Assembly: GCF_030062155.1 (NCBI RefSeq)
Contig: NZ_CP118269.1
Location: 2,728,001-2,792,000, forward strand
Direction: 5' to 3'
Length of the DNA stretch: 64,000 nt
Source of the DNA: Pantoea sp. Lij88
GTDB lineage: Bacteria > Pseudomonadota > Gammaproteobacteria > Enterobacterales > Enterobacteriaceae
The notes beneath the pieces were generated by a model. The model had not been told where the DNA came from. It ran no database searches and was given only the letters and a program-made list of their open reading frames with translations. Made by a program: the position numbers and the translations under genes. Below, one piece after another: positions 37,671-46,843 of this stretch; the first letter of the stretch is position 1, and each line of letters opens with the position of its first letter.

Positions 37671-38189
37671 TTACGCCAGCACTTTGTACATCACCGTGGT
37701 GGCATCCAGCACGCCGGGGGTGGATTCGGCATAAAACGGGATCGACCCCGCCACCTGCCAGCCCAGCGAACGATAGAGATCGCTGGCGACATCGCCGCTG
37801 CGCGTATCCAGCACCAGCAGGGTTTTGCCCTGCTCGCGCGCCCGCTGCTCAGCGCGCTGCATCAGTTCACGGGCGATGCCCTGACGGCGTGCCTGCGGAT
37901 GAACCAGCAGTTTGCTGATCTCAGCCCGGTGGCGGCCGTTGGGCATGCCGCTGCGATTGATAATGACCGTCGCCACAATGCGCCCCTGCTGACGCGCCAC
38001 CAGTAATTCGCTGTCGCCGCCGGTAATGCTGACGATCCGCTGCTGCCAGAAGCGCGTCATCACTTCAATGTCTTTGGCATCGATAAAACCGACACTGGCC
38101 CCGTCTGCCACACAGCCCTGCAAAACGTCGGTCAGTTCGCCCAGATGCTGTTGCGCCTGTGTCGCGCTGAGTGTTGTGTAGTCAATCAT
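37671..38189 (-). CDS. GNAT family N-acetyltransferase
   Basis: 172 aa. The acetyl-CoA binding motif A is KLLVHPQARRQGIARELMQR at about residues 93-112, and motif B contains GDVASDLYRSLGWQVAGSIPF near 132. The substrate is unknown. The start overlaps the stop of the upstream XRE-cupin regulator (ATGA), so the two are co-translated. This regulator-acetyltransferase pairing suggests resistance to, or modification of, a small molecule sensed by the regulator; that is inference. Confidence 0.88.
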   Translation of the reverse strand: MIDYTTLSATQAQQHLGELTDVLQGCVADGASVGFIDAKDIEVMTRFWQQRIVSITGGDSELLVARQQGRIVATVIINRSGMPNGRHRAEISKLLVHPQARRQGIARELMQRAEQRAREQGKTLLVLDTRSGDVASDLYRSLGWQVAGSIPFYAESTPGVLDATTVMYKVLA

Positions 38190-38749
38190 GGTTTTGCCAC
38201 CACCAGTAAATAGCGCGCGCCGTCGGTCAGGTGCGCCTCAAAAGCCGATTTTCCGACCAGATGAAAACGTAAGCAGTCGCCTGGCTGCAGCGTCCACGCC
38301 TGAGACCCCATCGAGATGGTGAGGCCGCCCTCGCGCAGCCAGATATGTTGCTCCAGTCCCTGGATAGGTGGCGCATCGTAATCGATACGCGCACCAGGCC
38401 GTAACTTGCCCTCAACCAGTTCGCATCTAAAATGAAGTGCGGGTGGTGAAATATTGCGGCGGATAAATCCGCTGGCCTCATCCTGCCACACCGGCTGTTG
38501 ATTCTCTGTGACCAGCAGACTGGACTCCTCCTCTACTTCACTCAGCAGGCGCGACATCGTTAATCCGTAGGCCGCACAGAGACGATTGAGCAGTGCAGCA
38601 GTAGGGCTGGTCTCGCTTCGCTCAATGCGCGATAATGACGCGCGGCTGATGCCCGTGGCGACAGAAAGTTCATCCAGCGACCAGCCGCGTTGCAGGCGTA
38701 ATTCTGCCAGCCTCACCGCCAGTCGTTGCTCAGTATTCAGCTCCGGCAT
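38186..38749 (-). CDS. XRE-family regulator with C-terminal cupin domain
   Basis: 187 aa. The N-terminal helix-turn-helix (about 12-65) includes WSLDELSVATGISRASLSRI and then ERSETSPTAALLNRL. The C-terminal cupin (about 105-185) has GARIDYDAPPIQG and WTLQPGDCLRFHLVG, a small-molecule-binding barrel as in PuuR-type regulators. It probably controls its own operon with the GNAT gene. Effector unknown. Confidence 0.9.
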   Translation of the reverse strand: MPELNTEQRLAVRLAELRLQRGWSLDELSVATGISRASLSRIERSETSPTAALLNRLCAAYGLTMSRLLSEVEEESSLLVTENQQPVWQDEASGFIRRNISPPALHFRCELVEGKLRPGARIDYDAPPIQGLEQHIWLREGGLTISMGSQAWTLQPGDCLRFHLVGKSAFEAHLTDGARYLLVVAKP

Positions 38750-38898
38750 GGTGTTTTCTCAAATATGGGAAACATTCCCTTAAATGAGATATAGCTGAGA
38801 AAGGGCGTATCAGTCAAGTTGTACATTGAGAAATGTATTGTACAACTTAGTTTGCTTCGTTATGGTAATCGCACTCAGACCAATCGAAAGAGGAATTT

Positions 38899-39633
38899 AT
38901 GACCTTATACAGTATCGGTGACGTCGCCGAGCGCTGTGGCATAAACCCAGTCACCCTGCGCGCCTGGCAGCGTCGTTATGGCTTACTGAAGCCGCAACGT
39001 ACCGAAGGCGGACATCGTCAGTTTGACGAAGAAGATGTTCAGCGTATCGAAGAGATTATGCGCTGGATTGAAAGTGGCGTGCCGGTCGGTAAAGTGAAAG
39101 CACTGCTGGAAGGTGGCGATGTTGATGCACACGATGGCTGGACCACACTGCAGGATGAGCTGATTAGCGTACTGCGCCACGTCAGACCCGCCAAACTTCG
39201 TAATAAAATTGCCGCGATTGGTCGCGAACATCCGATTGATGCGCTGATTGACCATGTTTTCATGCCGGTACGTCAGAAGCTGAGCCTGGACCAGAACACC
39301 GCCCGCACGATGTGCAGTCTGCTTGATGGTTTGCTGATCGACTATGTCGCCTTCTGCCTGACCGGCAGCCGCAAAAAATCGGGAAAAGATGCGCTGATTA
39401 TTGGCTGGGGTATCGACGATCGGACCCGCATCTGGCTGGAAGGCTGGCGTCTGTCGCAGCATGGCTGGCGGATTGATGTGCTGGCTGAACCGCTCGATTT
39501 GCCGCGTCCTGAACTCTTTCCTGGCATGAATATGTTTGTCTTCACCGGTAAAAAACTGACCCGTCGCCAGCAGGAACAGCTGTCACACTGGCAGGAACAG
39601 GGTTATGCCGTACGGTTGCATGAACCCGGCTGA
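38899..39633 (+). CDS. mlrA: MerR-family regulator MlrA
   Basis: 244 aa, aligned along its length to E. coli MlrA (243). The MerR helix-turn-helix is [20 protein letters not shown] followed by [18 protein letters not shown] (residues 5-42). The C-terminal part resembles a cobalamin-binding-like domain ([20 protein letters not shown] near 160). In E. coli it activates csgD, leading to curli and biofilm. As in E. coli it is followed by yohO and the yehWXYZ operon in opposite orientation. GAGG lies upstream of the ATG. Confidence 0.93.
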   Translation: MTLYSIGDVAERCGINPVTLRAWQRRYGLLKPQRTEGGHRQFDEEDVQRIEEIMRWIESGVPVGKVKALLEGGDVDAHDGWTTLQDELISVLRHVRPAKLRNKIAAIGREHPIDALIDHVFMPVRQKLSLDQNTARTMCSLLDGLLIDYVAFCLTGSRKKSGKDALIIGWGIDDRTRIWLEGWRLSQHGWRIDVLAEPLDLPRPELFPGMNMFVFTGKKLTRRQQEQLSHWQEQGYAVRLHEPG

Positions 39634-39720
39634 TAACAAAAACGCACGCCGGGCACTTTGCCTTCTGCCTTGCGCGCGCTATTATCCCCGCCTCACTGTT
39701 AACAAGCTCAGGTTTTAACC

Positions 39721-39828
39721 ATGAATGTCAAAAAAGCCTTTTTCGCCACGCTGTTTTTTATTATGGCGGCCGGCGGCACCAGCGGTCTGATGCTGGTCGG
39801 ATACTCTCTCATCGTTCACTCACGCTGA
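39721..39828 (+). CDS. yohO: YohO-family small membrane protein (35 aa)
   Basis: ATG at 39721 reads [20 protein letters not shown] followed by [15 protein letters not shown]. The length equals E. coli YohO (35 aa), with the same layout: short basic start, one membrane helix, GG pair, ML-x-GY motif and short polar tail. It occupies the same place, between mlrA and yehW. AGG lies 9 nt upstream. Its last 20 nt overlap the convergent yehW 3' end. Function of YohO is unknown. Confidence 0.85.
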   Translation: MNVKKAFFATLFFIMAAGGTSGLMLVGYSLIVHSR

Positions 39829-40540
39829 ACCACCGCTGAAGGCGCTCAAACAGGCGATCGCTGACTATTGCCAGCAGCGCCACCAGCAGTGCCCCCTGAA
39901 TCACATAGGCTGTATTAAAGCCGCTTAAGCCGATAATTACCGGCGATCCCAGACTTTTCGCGCCGACCGTCGAGGCGATAGCCGCCGTGCCGATGTTGAT
40001 GATCACCGAGGTACGTATCCCGGCAATGATCACCGGCGCAGCCAGCGCCAGCTCAATCTGCCATAACCGTTGCCAGCTGCTCATGCCGACCCCGATGGCG
40101 ATCTCCCGGCTGCTGGCGGGCACGCTATCAATGCCCGCCAGGGTACCCTGTAAAATTGGCAGCAACCCATAGAGCAATAGCGCCACCACCGCAGGCCAGG
40201 CACCAAACCCCATCACCGGCACCGCAATCGCCAGCACCGCAACCGGCGGAATCGTCTGCCCCGCCGCCACGATAGTTTCCATCAGCGGCCGGAACGCACG
40301 GCCCGCCCGCCGCGTCACCAGTACGCCACTGCCGATGCCAGTCACGATCGCCAGCAGGCTGGCGGTGACTACCAGAAACAGATGCGCCAGCGTCAGCTGC
40401 CAGAAGCTCTCCTGCTGATAGAGGGGTCGAGCCAGGTCCGGAAACCAGCGGTGAAACAGCGGCCCGCTATACGGCATCAGCGTCAGCAGCGCACCATAGA
40501 ACAGCACCAGCCACAGCAGCGGATCCTTTAGCCTGCGCAT
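39809..40540 (-). CDS. yehW: Osmoprotectant ABC transporter permease YehW
   Basis: 243 aa, about six membrane segments. Permease core: [20 protein letters not shown] near 85, and the ABC-facing loop [20 protein letters not shown] near 141. One of the two permeases of the YehZYXW (OsmF) system, a low-affinity glycine betaine-type importer of the inner membrane. Its start overlaps the yehX end by 13 nt. Last gene of the operon. Confidence 0.93.
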   Translation of the reverse strand: MRRLKDPLLWLVLFYGALLTLMPYSGPLFHRWFPDLARPLYQQESFWQLTLAHLFLVVTASLLAIVTGIGSGVLVTRRAGRAFRPLMETIVAAGQTIPPVAVLAIAVPVMGFGAWPAVVALLLYGLLPILQGTLAGIDSVPASSREIAIGVGMSSWQRLWQIELALAAPVIIAGIRTSVIINIGTAAIASTVGAKSLGSPVIIGLSGFNTAYVIQGALLVALLAIVSDRLFERLQRWFSVSER

Positions 40541-41475
40541 GTTAACGCCTCGCGCAGTTGCAGCAGGTCGCCAAAGTGGAGCACGCCCAGCGGCTGCTGC
40601 TGATCGTCGATGACCGGCAGTTTATCGGTGCGACGCGCGATAAACTGCGACAGGGCGTCCCGCAGCGTCAGAGCGGCAGCGATCGGTTCGCCTGCCAGCC
40701 ATTCGCCACGCCGTACCGCATTCCCGACCTGTTCCAGCGACAGCAGCCGGACGCCCATTTCACTGCGGCCAAAGAAGTCGCGCACAAAATCATTTTTCGG
40801 CTGGGTCAGCAGCTCAACCGGCCTGCCCTGCTGAACAATCTCACCGTTATCCATCAGCACGATGCGGTCCGCCAGCGTCAGTGCTTCGTCGATGTCATGA
40901 GTCACCAGCACGATGGTGCGGCCCGACAGCCGATGAATACGCAGCATCTCCTGCTGCAGCACGCCGCGCGTCACCGGATCGAGTGCGCCAAATGGCTCAT
41001 CCATCAGCAAGACTTCCGGGTCCGCCGCCAGTGCCCGCGCCACGCCCACCCGCTGCTGCTGGCCGCCGGAGAGCTGATGCGGATAGCGATTCAGCAGTTG
41101 CCCGTCAAGACTGAGCAGTGCCAGTAGCGTCGCAATACGCTCATCGACCTGTGCTCGGGGCCAGCCCAGTAAAACCGGCACCGTGGCGATATTCTTCCGC
41201 ACCGTCCAGTGCGGAAACAGGCCAATCGACTGAATGGCATACCCCATGCGTCGCCGCAGCGTGCGGGCGTCGAGCTGGCGGATCGACTCACCGGCAAAGC
41301 GAATCTCGCCACTATCAAACTCCACCAGCCGGTTGATCATCTTCAGGGTGGTCGATTTGCCGGAGCCGGAGGTGCCGAGCAGTACGCAGAACTCCCCTTT
41401 TGCCACCTGCAGTGACAGATCTTTCACCGCGGCTTTGCCGTTAAACGCGCGGGAAACGCCATCAAACTCAATCAT
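40528..41475 (-). CDS. yehX: Osmoprotectant ABC transporter ATPase YehX
   Basis: 315 aa from the ATG at 41475 (GGAG, 7 nt). Walker [21 protein letters not shown] near residue 34, signature [15 protein letters not shown] near 135, Walker [14 protein letters not shown] near 155. The C-terminal extension carries a CBS-like segment ([20 protein letters not shown]) which in the related OpuA ATPases senses ionic strength. Energises the YehW/YehY importer. Confidence 0.94.
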   Translation of the reverse strand: MIEFDGVSRAFNGKAAVKDLSLQVAKGEFCVLLGTSGSGKSTTLKMINRLVEFDSGEIRFAGESIRQLDARTLRRRMGYAIQSIGLFPHWTVRKNIATVPVLLGWPRAQVDERIATLLALLSLDGQLLNRYPHQLSGGQQQRVGVARALAADPEVLLMDEPFGALDPVTRGVLQQEMLRIHRLSGRTIVLVTHDIDEALTLADRIVLMDNGEIVQQGRPVELLTQPKNDFVRDFFGRSEMGVRLLSLEQVGNAVRRGEWLAGEPIAAALTLRDALSQFIARRTDKLPVIDDQQQPLGVLHFGDLLQLREALTCAG

Positions 41476-42643
41476 CTTTTCTCTCCAGCAGTGAGATAAG
41501 CAGACGGAACAGCGCATCGATGACGACCGCCAGCGCAATCACCGGGATAACTCCCAGCAACACTAAATCCAGCGCACTGCTTAACAGCCCCTGGAAAATA
41601 ATTGCGCCAAAGCCGCCCGCGCCAATCAGCGCCGCCACCACCGCCATGCCCAGCGTCTGTACCACGACCACGCGTAGCCCCGCCAGCCAGACCGGCAGCG
41701 CCAGCGGCACATCCACCGCAATAAACTGCTGCCAGCCGCTCATGCCCGTGCCGCGCGCGCTTTCACGCACCTCCTGCGGCACCTGTTGCAAGCCCACCAC
41801 TACGCTGCGCACCAGCGGCAACAGGGCATAAAGCACCAGGGCGATCAGCGCCGGTGCCATGCCAATGCCGCTGATCCCCCAGTCGCCGAGCCACGGAAAC
41901 TGCTGGGCCAGACCGGCCAGCGGCGCGATCAGCAGGCCAAACAGCGCCACCGACGGCACCGTCTGAATCACATTCAGCACGCCAAACACGCCACCCTGCC
42001 AGCCAGGCCGCCGGAACAGCGTGACGCCCAGCGGCAGCGCAATAATCAGCGCAGGCAGCACGGTGCCCGCCAGCAGGGTCAGATGACGGCTCAGCGCCGC
42101 ATCAAACACCGCGTGACGATTCGCATACTCTTTCAGCAGGGAGAGATCATTAAGCTGGCCGCTGAACAGCAGCAACAGCGGCAACAGCCAGACCTGCAGA
42201 TTGAGCAGCAGCTGAGCCAGCCGATGGGAAGTGAGTTGCCGCACCTGATCGGTGATCAGCAGCAGGATAAGCGCACCGCTGCACCACAGGCCGCTGGCAA
42301 AGCTGGTGCGCGCCAGACGGCTGCCCTGCTGGCTGAGCAAAGTGGCCTGATGACCGCTGAGCCAGATGACCGCGGCCAGCATCAGTTCGGCGGCCAGCAG
42401 CGCCACAATCAGCGTGCTGCGCCCTGCCGAGCGCCACAGCAGCAACCACAGCGTCGCCAGCGGCAGCAACAGCAGCCCGAAACGGCTGATCTGCCAGCCC
42501 ATCAGCGGTTCGCCCGCCACCAGACGGTTCGGGGCGAAGTTAAGAAACGGCAATGCCACCAGCGCCAGACTCAGCAGCGTCAGCAGCAGTAACGCCACCG
42601 GCTGCTGAACCGGACGGCGTATCGCTTCCCGCGATATCTGCAT
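41468..42643 (-). CDS. yehY: Osmoprotectant ABC transporter permease YehY
   Basis: 391 aa (E. coli about 385). The N-terminal half holds several extra membrane helices and a periplasmic loop; the permease domain lies at about 195-385 with [20 protein letters not shown] near 235 and the loop [20 protein letters not shown] near 290. Partner of YehW in the OsmF system. Stop overlaps the yehX start by 8 nt. Confidence 0.94.
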   Translation of the reverse strand: MQISREAIRRPVQQPVALLLLTLLSLALVALPFLNFAPNRLVAGEPLMGWQISRFGLLLLPLATLWLLLWRSAGRSTLIVALLAAELMLAAVIWLSGHQATLLSQQGSRLARTSFASGLWCSGALILLLITDQVRQLTSHRLAQLLLNLQVWLLPLLLLFSGQLNDLSLLKEYANRHAVFDAALSRHLTLLAGTVLPALIIALPLGVTLFRRPGWQGGVFGVLNVIQTVPSVALFGLLIAPLAGLAQQFPWLGDWGISGIGMAPALIALVLYALLPLVRSVVVGLQQVPQEVRESARGTGMSGWQQFIAVDVPLALPVWLAGLRVVVVQTLGMAVVAALIGAGGFGAIIFQGLLSSALDLVLLGVIPVIALAVVIDALFRLLISLLERKDD

Positions 42644-42646
42644 CGG

Positions 42647-43558
42647 TTACAGCAGCTTTTTCTGCTGCAGCCACTCGGTCGCTACGCTGCTGGCATCCTG
42701 ACCGTCGACCGCAATTTTGGCGTTAAGCTGTTGCAGGGTCTTCTCATCAAGCGCACTGAACACCGGCTTCAGCCAGTCGGCAATCTGTGGGTAGGCTTTG
42801 AGGACCGATTCGCGGATCACCGGCGTCGGCGCATAGATTGGCTGAACGCCTTTAGGATCGCTGAGCGTCTGCAGACCCAATGCCGCCACCGGGCCATCGG
42901 TGCCGTAAGCCATCGCCGCATTCACGCCGGAGGTCTGCTGAGCCGCCGCGCTGATGGTGACAGCGGTATCGCCGCCCGCCAGCGACAGCAGCTGATCCTG
43001 CTTGAGGTCAAAGCCATACGCTTTTTCGAAGGCCGGTAAGGCATCGCTGCGTTCAATAAATTCGGCTGAGGCCGCCAGTTTGAAGGTGCCGCCTTTTTTC
43101 AGAAAGGCGCTGAGATCGACCAGCGAGGTGAGCTGATTTTTCTCCGCCAGATCTTTACGCACGGCGATGGTCCAGGTGTTGTTAGCCGGCGCTGGCGTCA
43201 GCCACACCAGATGGTTTTTCTCCGCATCCAGCTTCTTCACCTTTTCGTAGCCTGCGGTGGCATTCTTCCAGGCGCTGTCTTTCTCATCGTTGAAGAAGAA
43301 TGCGCCGTTGCCGGTGTATTCCAGGTAGATGTCGAGTTCGCCCGCCGTAATGGCACCGCGCACCACCTGGGTCGTGCCGAGCTGGATTTTATTGACGGTT
43401 TTTACCCCATGCTTTTCCAGCACCTGAAGAATCACATTGCCCAGCAGCGATCCTTCGGTATCAATTTTAGAGCCGACCCGCACCGGATCCGCCGCGTGTG
43501 CCATCCCCATGCTGAGCAGCAACGCGCTGACTCCCATCCAACCCCGAATTCTGACCAT
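42647..43558 (-). CDS. osmF: Osmoprotectant-binding protein YehZ (OsmF)
   Basis: 303 aa. A signal peptide (MVRIRGWMGVSALLLSMGMA) is cleaved after AHA. The mature part is an OpuAC-type binding protein: VRVGSKIDTEGSLLGNVILQ near 26, LDIYLEYTGNGAFFF near 75. In E. coli this gene (yehZ) is sigma-S and osmotically induced and binds glycine betaine weakly. First gene of the operon; the 286-nt divergent spacer to the MFS gene holds both promoters, none of which I can pinpoint. Confidence 0.93.
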   Translation of the reverse strand: MVRIRGWMGVSALLLSMGMAHAADPVRVGSKIDTEGSLLGNVILQVLEKHGVKTVNKIQLGTTQVVRGAITAGELDIYLEYTGNGAFFFNDEKDSAWKNATAGYEKVKKLDAEKNHLVWLTPAPANNTWTIAVRKDLAEKNQLTSLVDLSAFLKKGGTFKLAASAEFIERSDALPAFEKAYGFDLKQDQLLSLAGGDTAVTISAAAQQTSGVNAAMAYGTDGPVAALGLQTLSDPKGVQPIYAPTPVIRESVLKAYPQIADWLKPVFSALDEKTLQQLNAKIAVDGQDASSVATEWLQQKKLL

Positions 43559-43844
43559 GGCCTTTTCCTTATCGCATTTCGCGTTTCGTTATTACGTGAT
43601 GTGTTCGCGTGGCGTCGTTCAGGCTGCGCTCCTGCCGGGGAGAGGGAGAGTGGCAGAATGGGCAGCGGAAATAATCTGCCTTAAAAGCGTAGCCTGGCGC
43701 AGCGGTGATGCAGCTGACTTTATCGCAAATTAATAACGATGTGAGATTAGAAAATTATTATCTATAACCGAAATGAATTTACGTCTGGGCGTCTAAACGG
43801 CTATTCTCGAAAATCTGTTTTTATAATAAAAGACGCACAACATC

Positions 43845-45320
43845 ATGTCCGACCTGACCTCTTCCGCCCATGTGGCAACAGCAGGGAGTTCGCCCGGTGG
43901 CGAAACGCAGTGGATTCGCAGCGCAGCTGACGTCTCCCGATTAGTGAACAGCGGCGACAGCGCCCGTAACAATGCCCGCATTGTGGTGGCGATAGCGCTG
44001 GGAGGCGTGTTCCTCGACGCCTACGACCTGGGCGCGCTGGCGTTTGGCATCAAAGATATCACGCGTGAGTTCAGCCTTACTCCAACCGGCACCGGCATGG
44101 TCGCCTCGGCAATCACTTTTGGAGCGATTATCGGCGCGCTGATCGGCGGCTATCTCACCGACAAAATTGGCCGTTATCGGGTCTTTATGGCCGATATGTT
44201 CTTTTTCGTGGTGGCGGCTATCGCCTGTGCATTTGCGCCCAATGAGTATGTGCTGGCTGGCGCGCGTTTTGTGATGGGGCTTGGCGTCGGGATCGATCTG
44301 CCGGTGGCGATGGCGTTTCTGGCGGAGTTTTCAAAGCTGCGCGGCAAGGGGAATAAAGCGGCCAGCGTGGCGATGTGGTGTCCGACCTGGTACGCGGCGA
44401 TCAGCATCTCGTATCTGCTGGTGCTGCTGCTCTATGCGGTGCTGCCCGAAAGTCACACTGACTGGCTCTGGCGGCTGATCCTCGGGTTTGGTGCCGTTCC
44501 GGCGATTGTCATTATCGCCATCCGCAGCCGTTACATGAGTGAATCCCCGGTGTGGGCGGCCAATCAGGGTGATTTAAAAGGGGCCGCCGCGATTTTACGC
44601 AGTGCGTGGAATATCAATGCCCAGGTGGCTCCCGACGCCGGGCTGACCGCTGCCTCGCCGGTGCGCAAGGCGAGCTGGCGTAACTATGGTGCGCTGCTGC
44701 AGGGCGTCTATCGCCGTCGAACGCTGCTGGCGACCATTACCTCCATTGCCTCGTCCTTTGCCTATAACGCGGTGGCGTTTGGTCTGCCGGTGATTATCTC
44801 CAGCTTTTTTGCTCAGTCGATGCTCACCACCATTCTGGTCTCGCTGGCGCTGAATCTGCTGTTTGCCTTTGTTGGCGGGATTCTGGCAGTGCGGCTGGTG
44901 CCGCGCCTGGGGGCGTGGAAGATGTCGGTAGCGGGTTATGGCTGTCAGTGCGTGGCGCTGCTCGGGCTGGCGCTGATTGGTCGCCCGGAAGGCGGTCAGG
45001 AAGCCGCGCTGGCGATCGGCATGCTGGCGCTGTTCCTGTTTGGTCAGGGATTCGGGCCGGGTTCGCATACGATGACGTTCGCGTCGCTGAGCTACCCCAC
45101 TTCGCTGCGCGGCGTGGGTGTCGGCTTCAATCAGACGCTGATGCGCGGCAGTTCGACCGTTTCACTGTTTCTGTTCCCGGTGCTGGTCGCGGCACTGGGC
45201 ACCGGCGTGTTCTGGGTCATCTTCCTGGCTCCGCTTGCGGGCCTGCTGGCGCTGCTGGCAATCCGCTGGGAACCGTCGGGATATGACGTGGATGCAGAGG
45301 ATTTTACTGTACGCCATTGA
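43845..45320 (+). CDS. MFS transporter (sugar/organic acid porter type)
   Basis: 491 aa, about 12 membrane helices after a hydrophilic N-tail of about 45 residues. MFS motifs: the first helix has FLDAYDLGALAFGIKDITRE, the loop 2-3 motif is GGYLTDKIGRYRVF near 105, and helix 4 has GARFVMGLGVGIDLPVAMAF near 138; a GRP segment follows later. The D-Y-D of the first helix resembles aromatic acid and sugar porters. The substrate is not evident and no catabolic genes are adjacent. Confidence 0.87.
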   Translation: MSDLTSSAHVATAGSSPGGETQWIRSAADVSRLVNSGDSARNNARIVVAIALGGVFLDAYDLGALAFGIKDITREFSLTPTGTGMVASAITFGAIIGALIGGYLTDKIGRYRVFMADMFFFVVAAIACAFAPNEYVLAGARFVMGLGVGIDLPVAMAFLAEFSKLRGKGNKAASVAMWCPTWYAAISISYLLVLLLYAVLPESHTDWLWRLILGFGAVPAIVIIAIRSRYMSESPVWAANQGDLKGAAAILRSAWNINAQVAPDAGLTAASPVRKASWRNYGALLQGVYRRRTLLATITSIASSFAYNAVAFGLPVIISSFFAQSMLTTILVSLALNLLFAFVGGILAVRLVPRLGAWKMSVAGYGCQCVALLGLALIGRPEGGQEAALAIGMLALFLFGQGFGPGSHTMTFASLSYPTSLRGVGVGFNQTLMRGSSTVSLFLFPVLVAALGTGVFWVIFLAPLAGLLALLAIRWEPSGYDVDAEDFTVRH

Positions 45321-45375
45321 CTTACCCCCTTCGAATGATAAGATGACCCATAACCTACGCCATTGACGTATAGCT

Positions 45376-45687
45376 ATGTTATTTATTGAAACTCCAGTTT
45401 TCACGGAAGATGTAAAGGAACTACTCAGCGATGATGAATATCGCGAGTTTCAGCAATTCATGGCCGACAATCCCTACTGGGGTGATGTTATCCAGAATAC
45501 GGGCGGTCTGCGTAAAGTCCGCTGGGCTGCTAAAGGCAAAGGTAAGCGTGGCGGCGTTAGGGTGATTTACTATTACAAAGTCTCTGACTCGCAAATCAGG
45601 CTGCTGCTGATTTATAAAAAAGGCGTCCAGGATGATTTATCCGAGGATGAAAAACATCTGTTAAGGGCGTTGAATAAGGGCTGGTAA
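45376..45687 (+). CDS. RelE/HigB-type toxin
   Basis: 103 aa. The fold-defining segments are FTEDVKELLSDDEYREFQQF, then GGLRKVRWAAKGKGKRGGVR and VIYYYKVSDSQIRLLLIYKK, typical of RelE-superfamily mRNA interferases of the HigB-2 type. The stop overlaps the first base of the downstream antitoxin ATG. Toxin first, antitoxin second, is the order found in higBA-type systems. Whether it is active cannot be told from sequence. Confidence 0.88.
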   Translation: MLFIETPVFTEDVKELLSDDEYREFQQFMADNPYWGDVIQNTGGLRKVRWAAKGKGKRGGVRVIYYYKVSDSQIRLLLIYKKGVQDDLSEDEKHLLRALNKGW

Positions 45688-45980
45688 TGGACAAAAAACT
45701 GTTTGAGCGTTTGAAAGAAAGCATGACGCAGATGAATGAAATTGTCGAAGGCTCCCGAGAGCCTTCCCGCGAGACTACGGTCACTGCGGTTAAAGTCAAA
45801 GCGATCAGAAACGCCACAGGTCTTTCACAAAGCGGGTTCGCTAAGCTGATTTCTGTAAATGTTGACACGCTGAAGAACTGGGAACAGGGACGACGTGAGC
45901 CAACTGGCCCGGCGAAAGCATTACTACGGGCCATAGAGCGCGATCCGAAGCACGTCATCCCGGCTTTAGCGGATAAATAG
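45687..45980 (+). CDS. HigA/NadS-type helix-turn-helix antitoxin
   Basis: 97 aa. A long N-terminal arm (about 1-35, with ESMTQMNEIVEGSREPSRET) precedes the XRE helix-turn-helix: KAIRNATGLSQSGFAKLISV, then NVDTLKNWEQGRREPTGPAK (about 36-78). It should neutralise the upstream toxin and repress the operon. The start codon shares a base with the toxin stop (TAATG). Confidence 0.88.
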   Translation: MDKKLFERLKESMTQMNEIVEGSREPSRETTVTAVKVKAIRNATGLSQSGFAKLISVNVDTLKNWEQGRREPTGPAKALLRAIERDPKHVIPALADK

Positions 45981-46131
45981 GCAATGAAGAAACCGGTGTG
46001 TGCCGGTCTGTAAGCGAAGCAGAAAGGCTTACAGAACACGAATCAACCGCAGGACCCGCAATAAGACCAAATCCTGGCATCGCAGATAAACAATTGACTC
46101 ATTAAGTCCTGACTTCTCTCACCCACAACTA

Positions 46132-46156
46132 AACCGCACCTCAGTGCGGTTTTTTT
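46132..46156. terminator. Terminator between the toxin-antitoxin pair and idi
   Basis: AACCGCAC-CTCA-GTGCGGTT followed by T6. It lies on the plus strand after the antitoxin and touches the end of the convergent idi gene. Confidence 0.8.
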
Positions 46157-46697
46157 ATGCCGTAACAGCCGGGAAAGGAAACTGCTCCAGATAGTCCGGG
46201 ATACGTGGGAAGGTGTGCAAAAACCACGGGGTGAACTGCTGTGGCTGCTGCTGCATCTGCTCTTCGATCAGCGCCATCGGGCGATAATCCCAGGCATCCG
46301 CTTCCTGCGGATTAAGCTGCGGCAGGGTGTCGCAGACGGCAAAGAAGACGTGACCATATTCATGCTCGATCAGGCCATTGCTCAGCTTCAGGTTGTAGCT
46401 CAGTTCAAAGACCGGCGTCAGCGTTACGTCCATCCCCATCTCTTCACGCAGACGGCGCTCGGCGGCATCGCGGGTCGATTCATGAGGATAAGGATGACCA
46501 CAGCAGGTATTACTCCACAAGCCTCCACAGTGATATTTATCGCTGGCACGCCGCTGCAGTAACAGCTCCTGCCGGGAATTGAAGACGTAGACCGTCACCG
46601 CGCGGTGCAGCAATCCTTTTTCATGCACTTCCAGCTTTTCCATTTTGCCGGTGGGACGATCGAGGTGGTCAACGAGGATAACTTCAATAGCAGACAT
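46155..46697 (-). CDS. idi: Isopentenyl-diphosphate delta-isomerase (type I)
   Basis: 180 aa Nudix-fold enzyme. The active-site Cys lies in SNTCCGHPYPHESTRDAAER near residue 63, and the Nudix-like RRLREEMGMDV, then the Glu-rich LIEHEYGHVFFAV near 112, carry the metal ligands. It interconverts IPP and DMAPP for isoprenoid synthesis. It is a lone gene here, not linked to carotenoid genes. Confidence 0.95.
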   Translation of the reverse strand: MSAIEVILVDHLDRPTGKMEKLEVHEKGLLHRAVTVYVFNSRQELLLQRRASDKYHCGGLWSNTCCGHPYPHESTRDAAERRLREEMGMDVTLTPVFELSYNLKLSNGLIEHEYGHVFFAVCDTLPQLNPQEADAWDYRPMALIEEQMQQQPQQFTPWFLHTFPRIPDYLEQFPFPAVTA

Positions 46698-46814
46698 GGC
46701 GTTTCCTTGAGATTATTCCCAACTATTCTGGCACAGAATGCGCAGTTTGGGCGGATCAGCGAGGATTTTTTAGCCGGGTCGGGTGGAGATAAGCGGATGA
46801 AGCAGAGAGGGAAT

Positions 46815-46837
46815 CAGGCCAGCAAGGCTGGCCTGAA
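46815..46837 (-). terminator. Hairpin after the chemoreceptor gene
   Basis: TCAGGCCAGC-AAG-GCTGGCCTGA palindrome just after the receptor stop; the U-run is weak, so terminator strength is uncertain. Confidence 0.5.
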
Positions 46838-46843
46838 GGAGGA

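Noticed and set aside
41786..42592. 268-codon plus-strand frame opposite yehY
   Set aside because: Almost only Gln, Arg and His residues, the usual shadow of a Leu-rich membrane protein.
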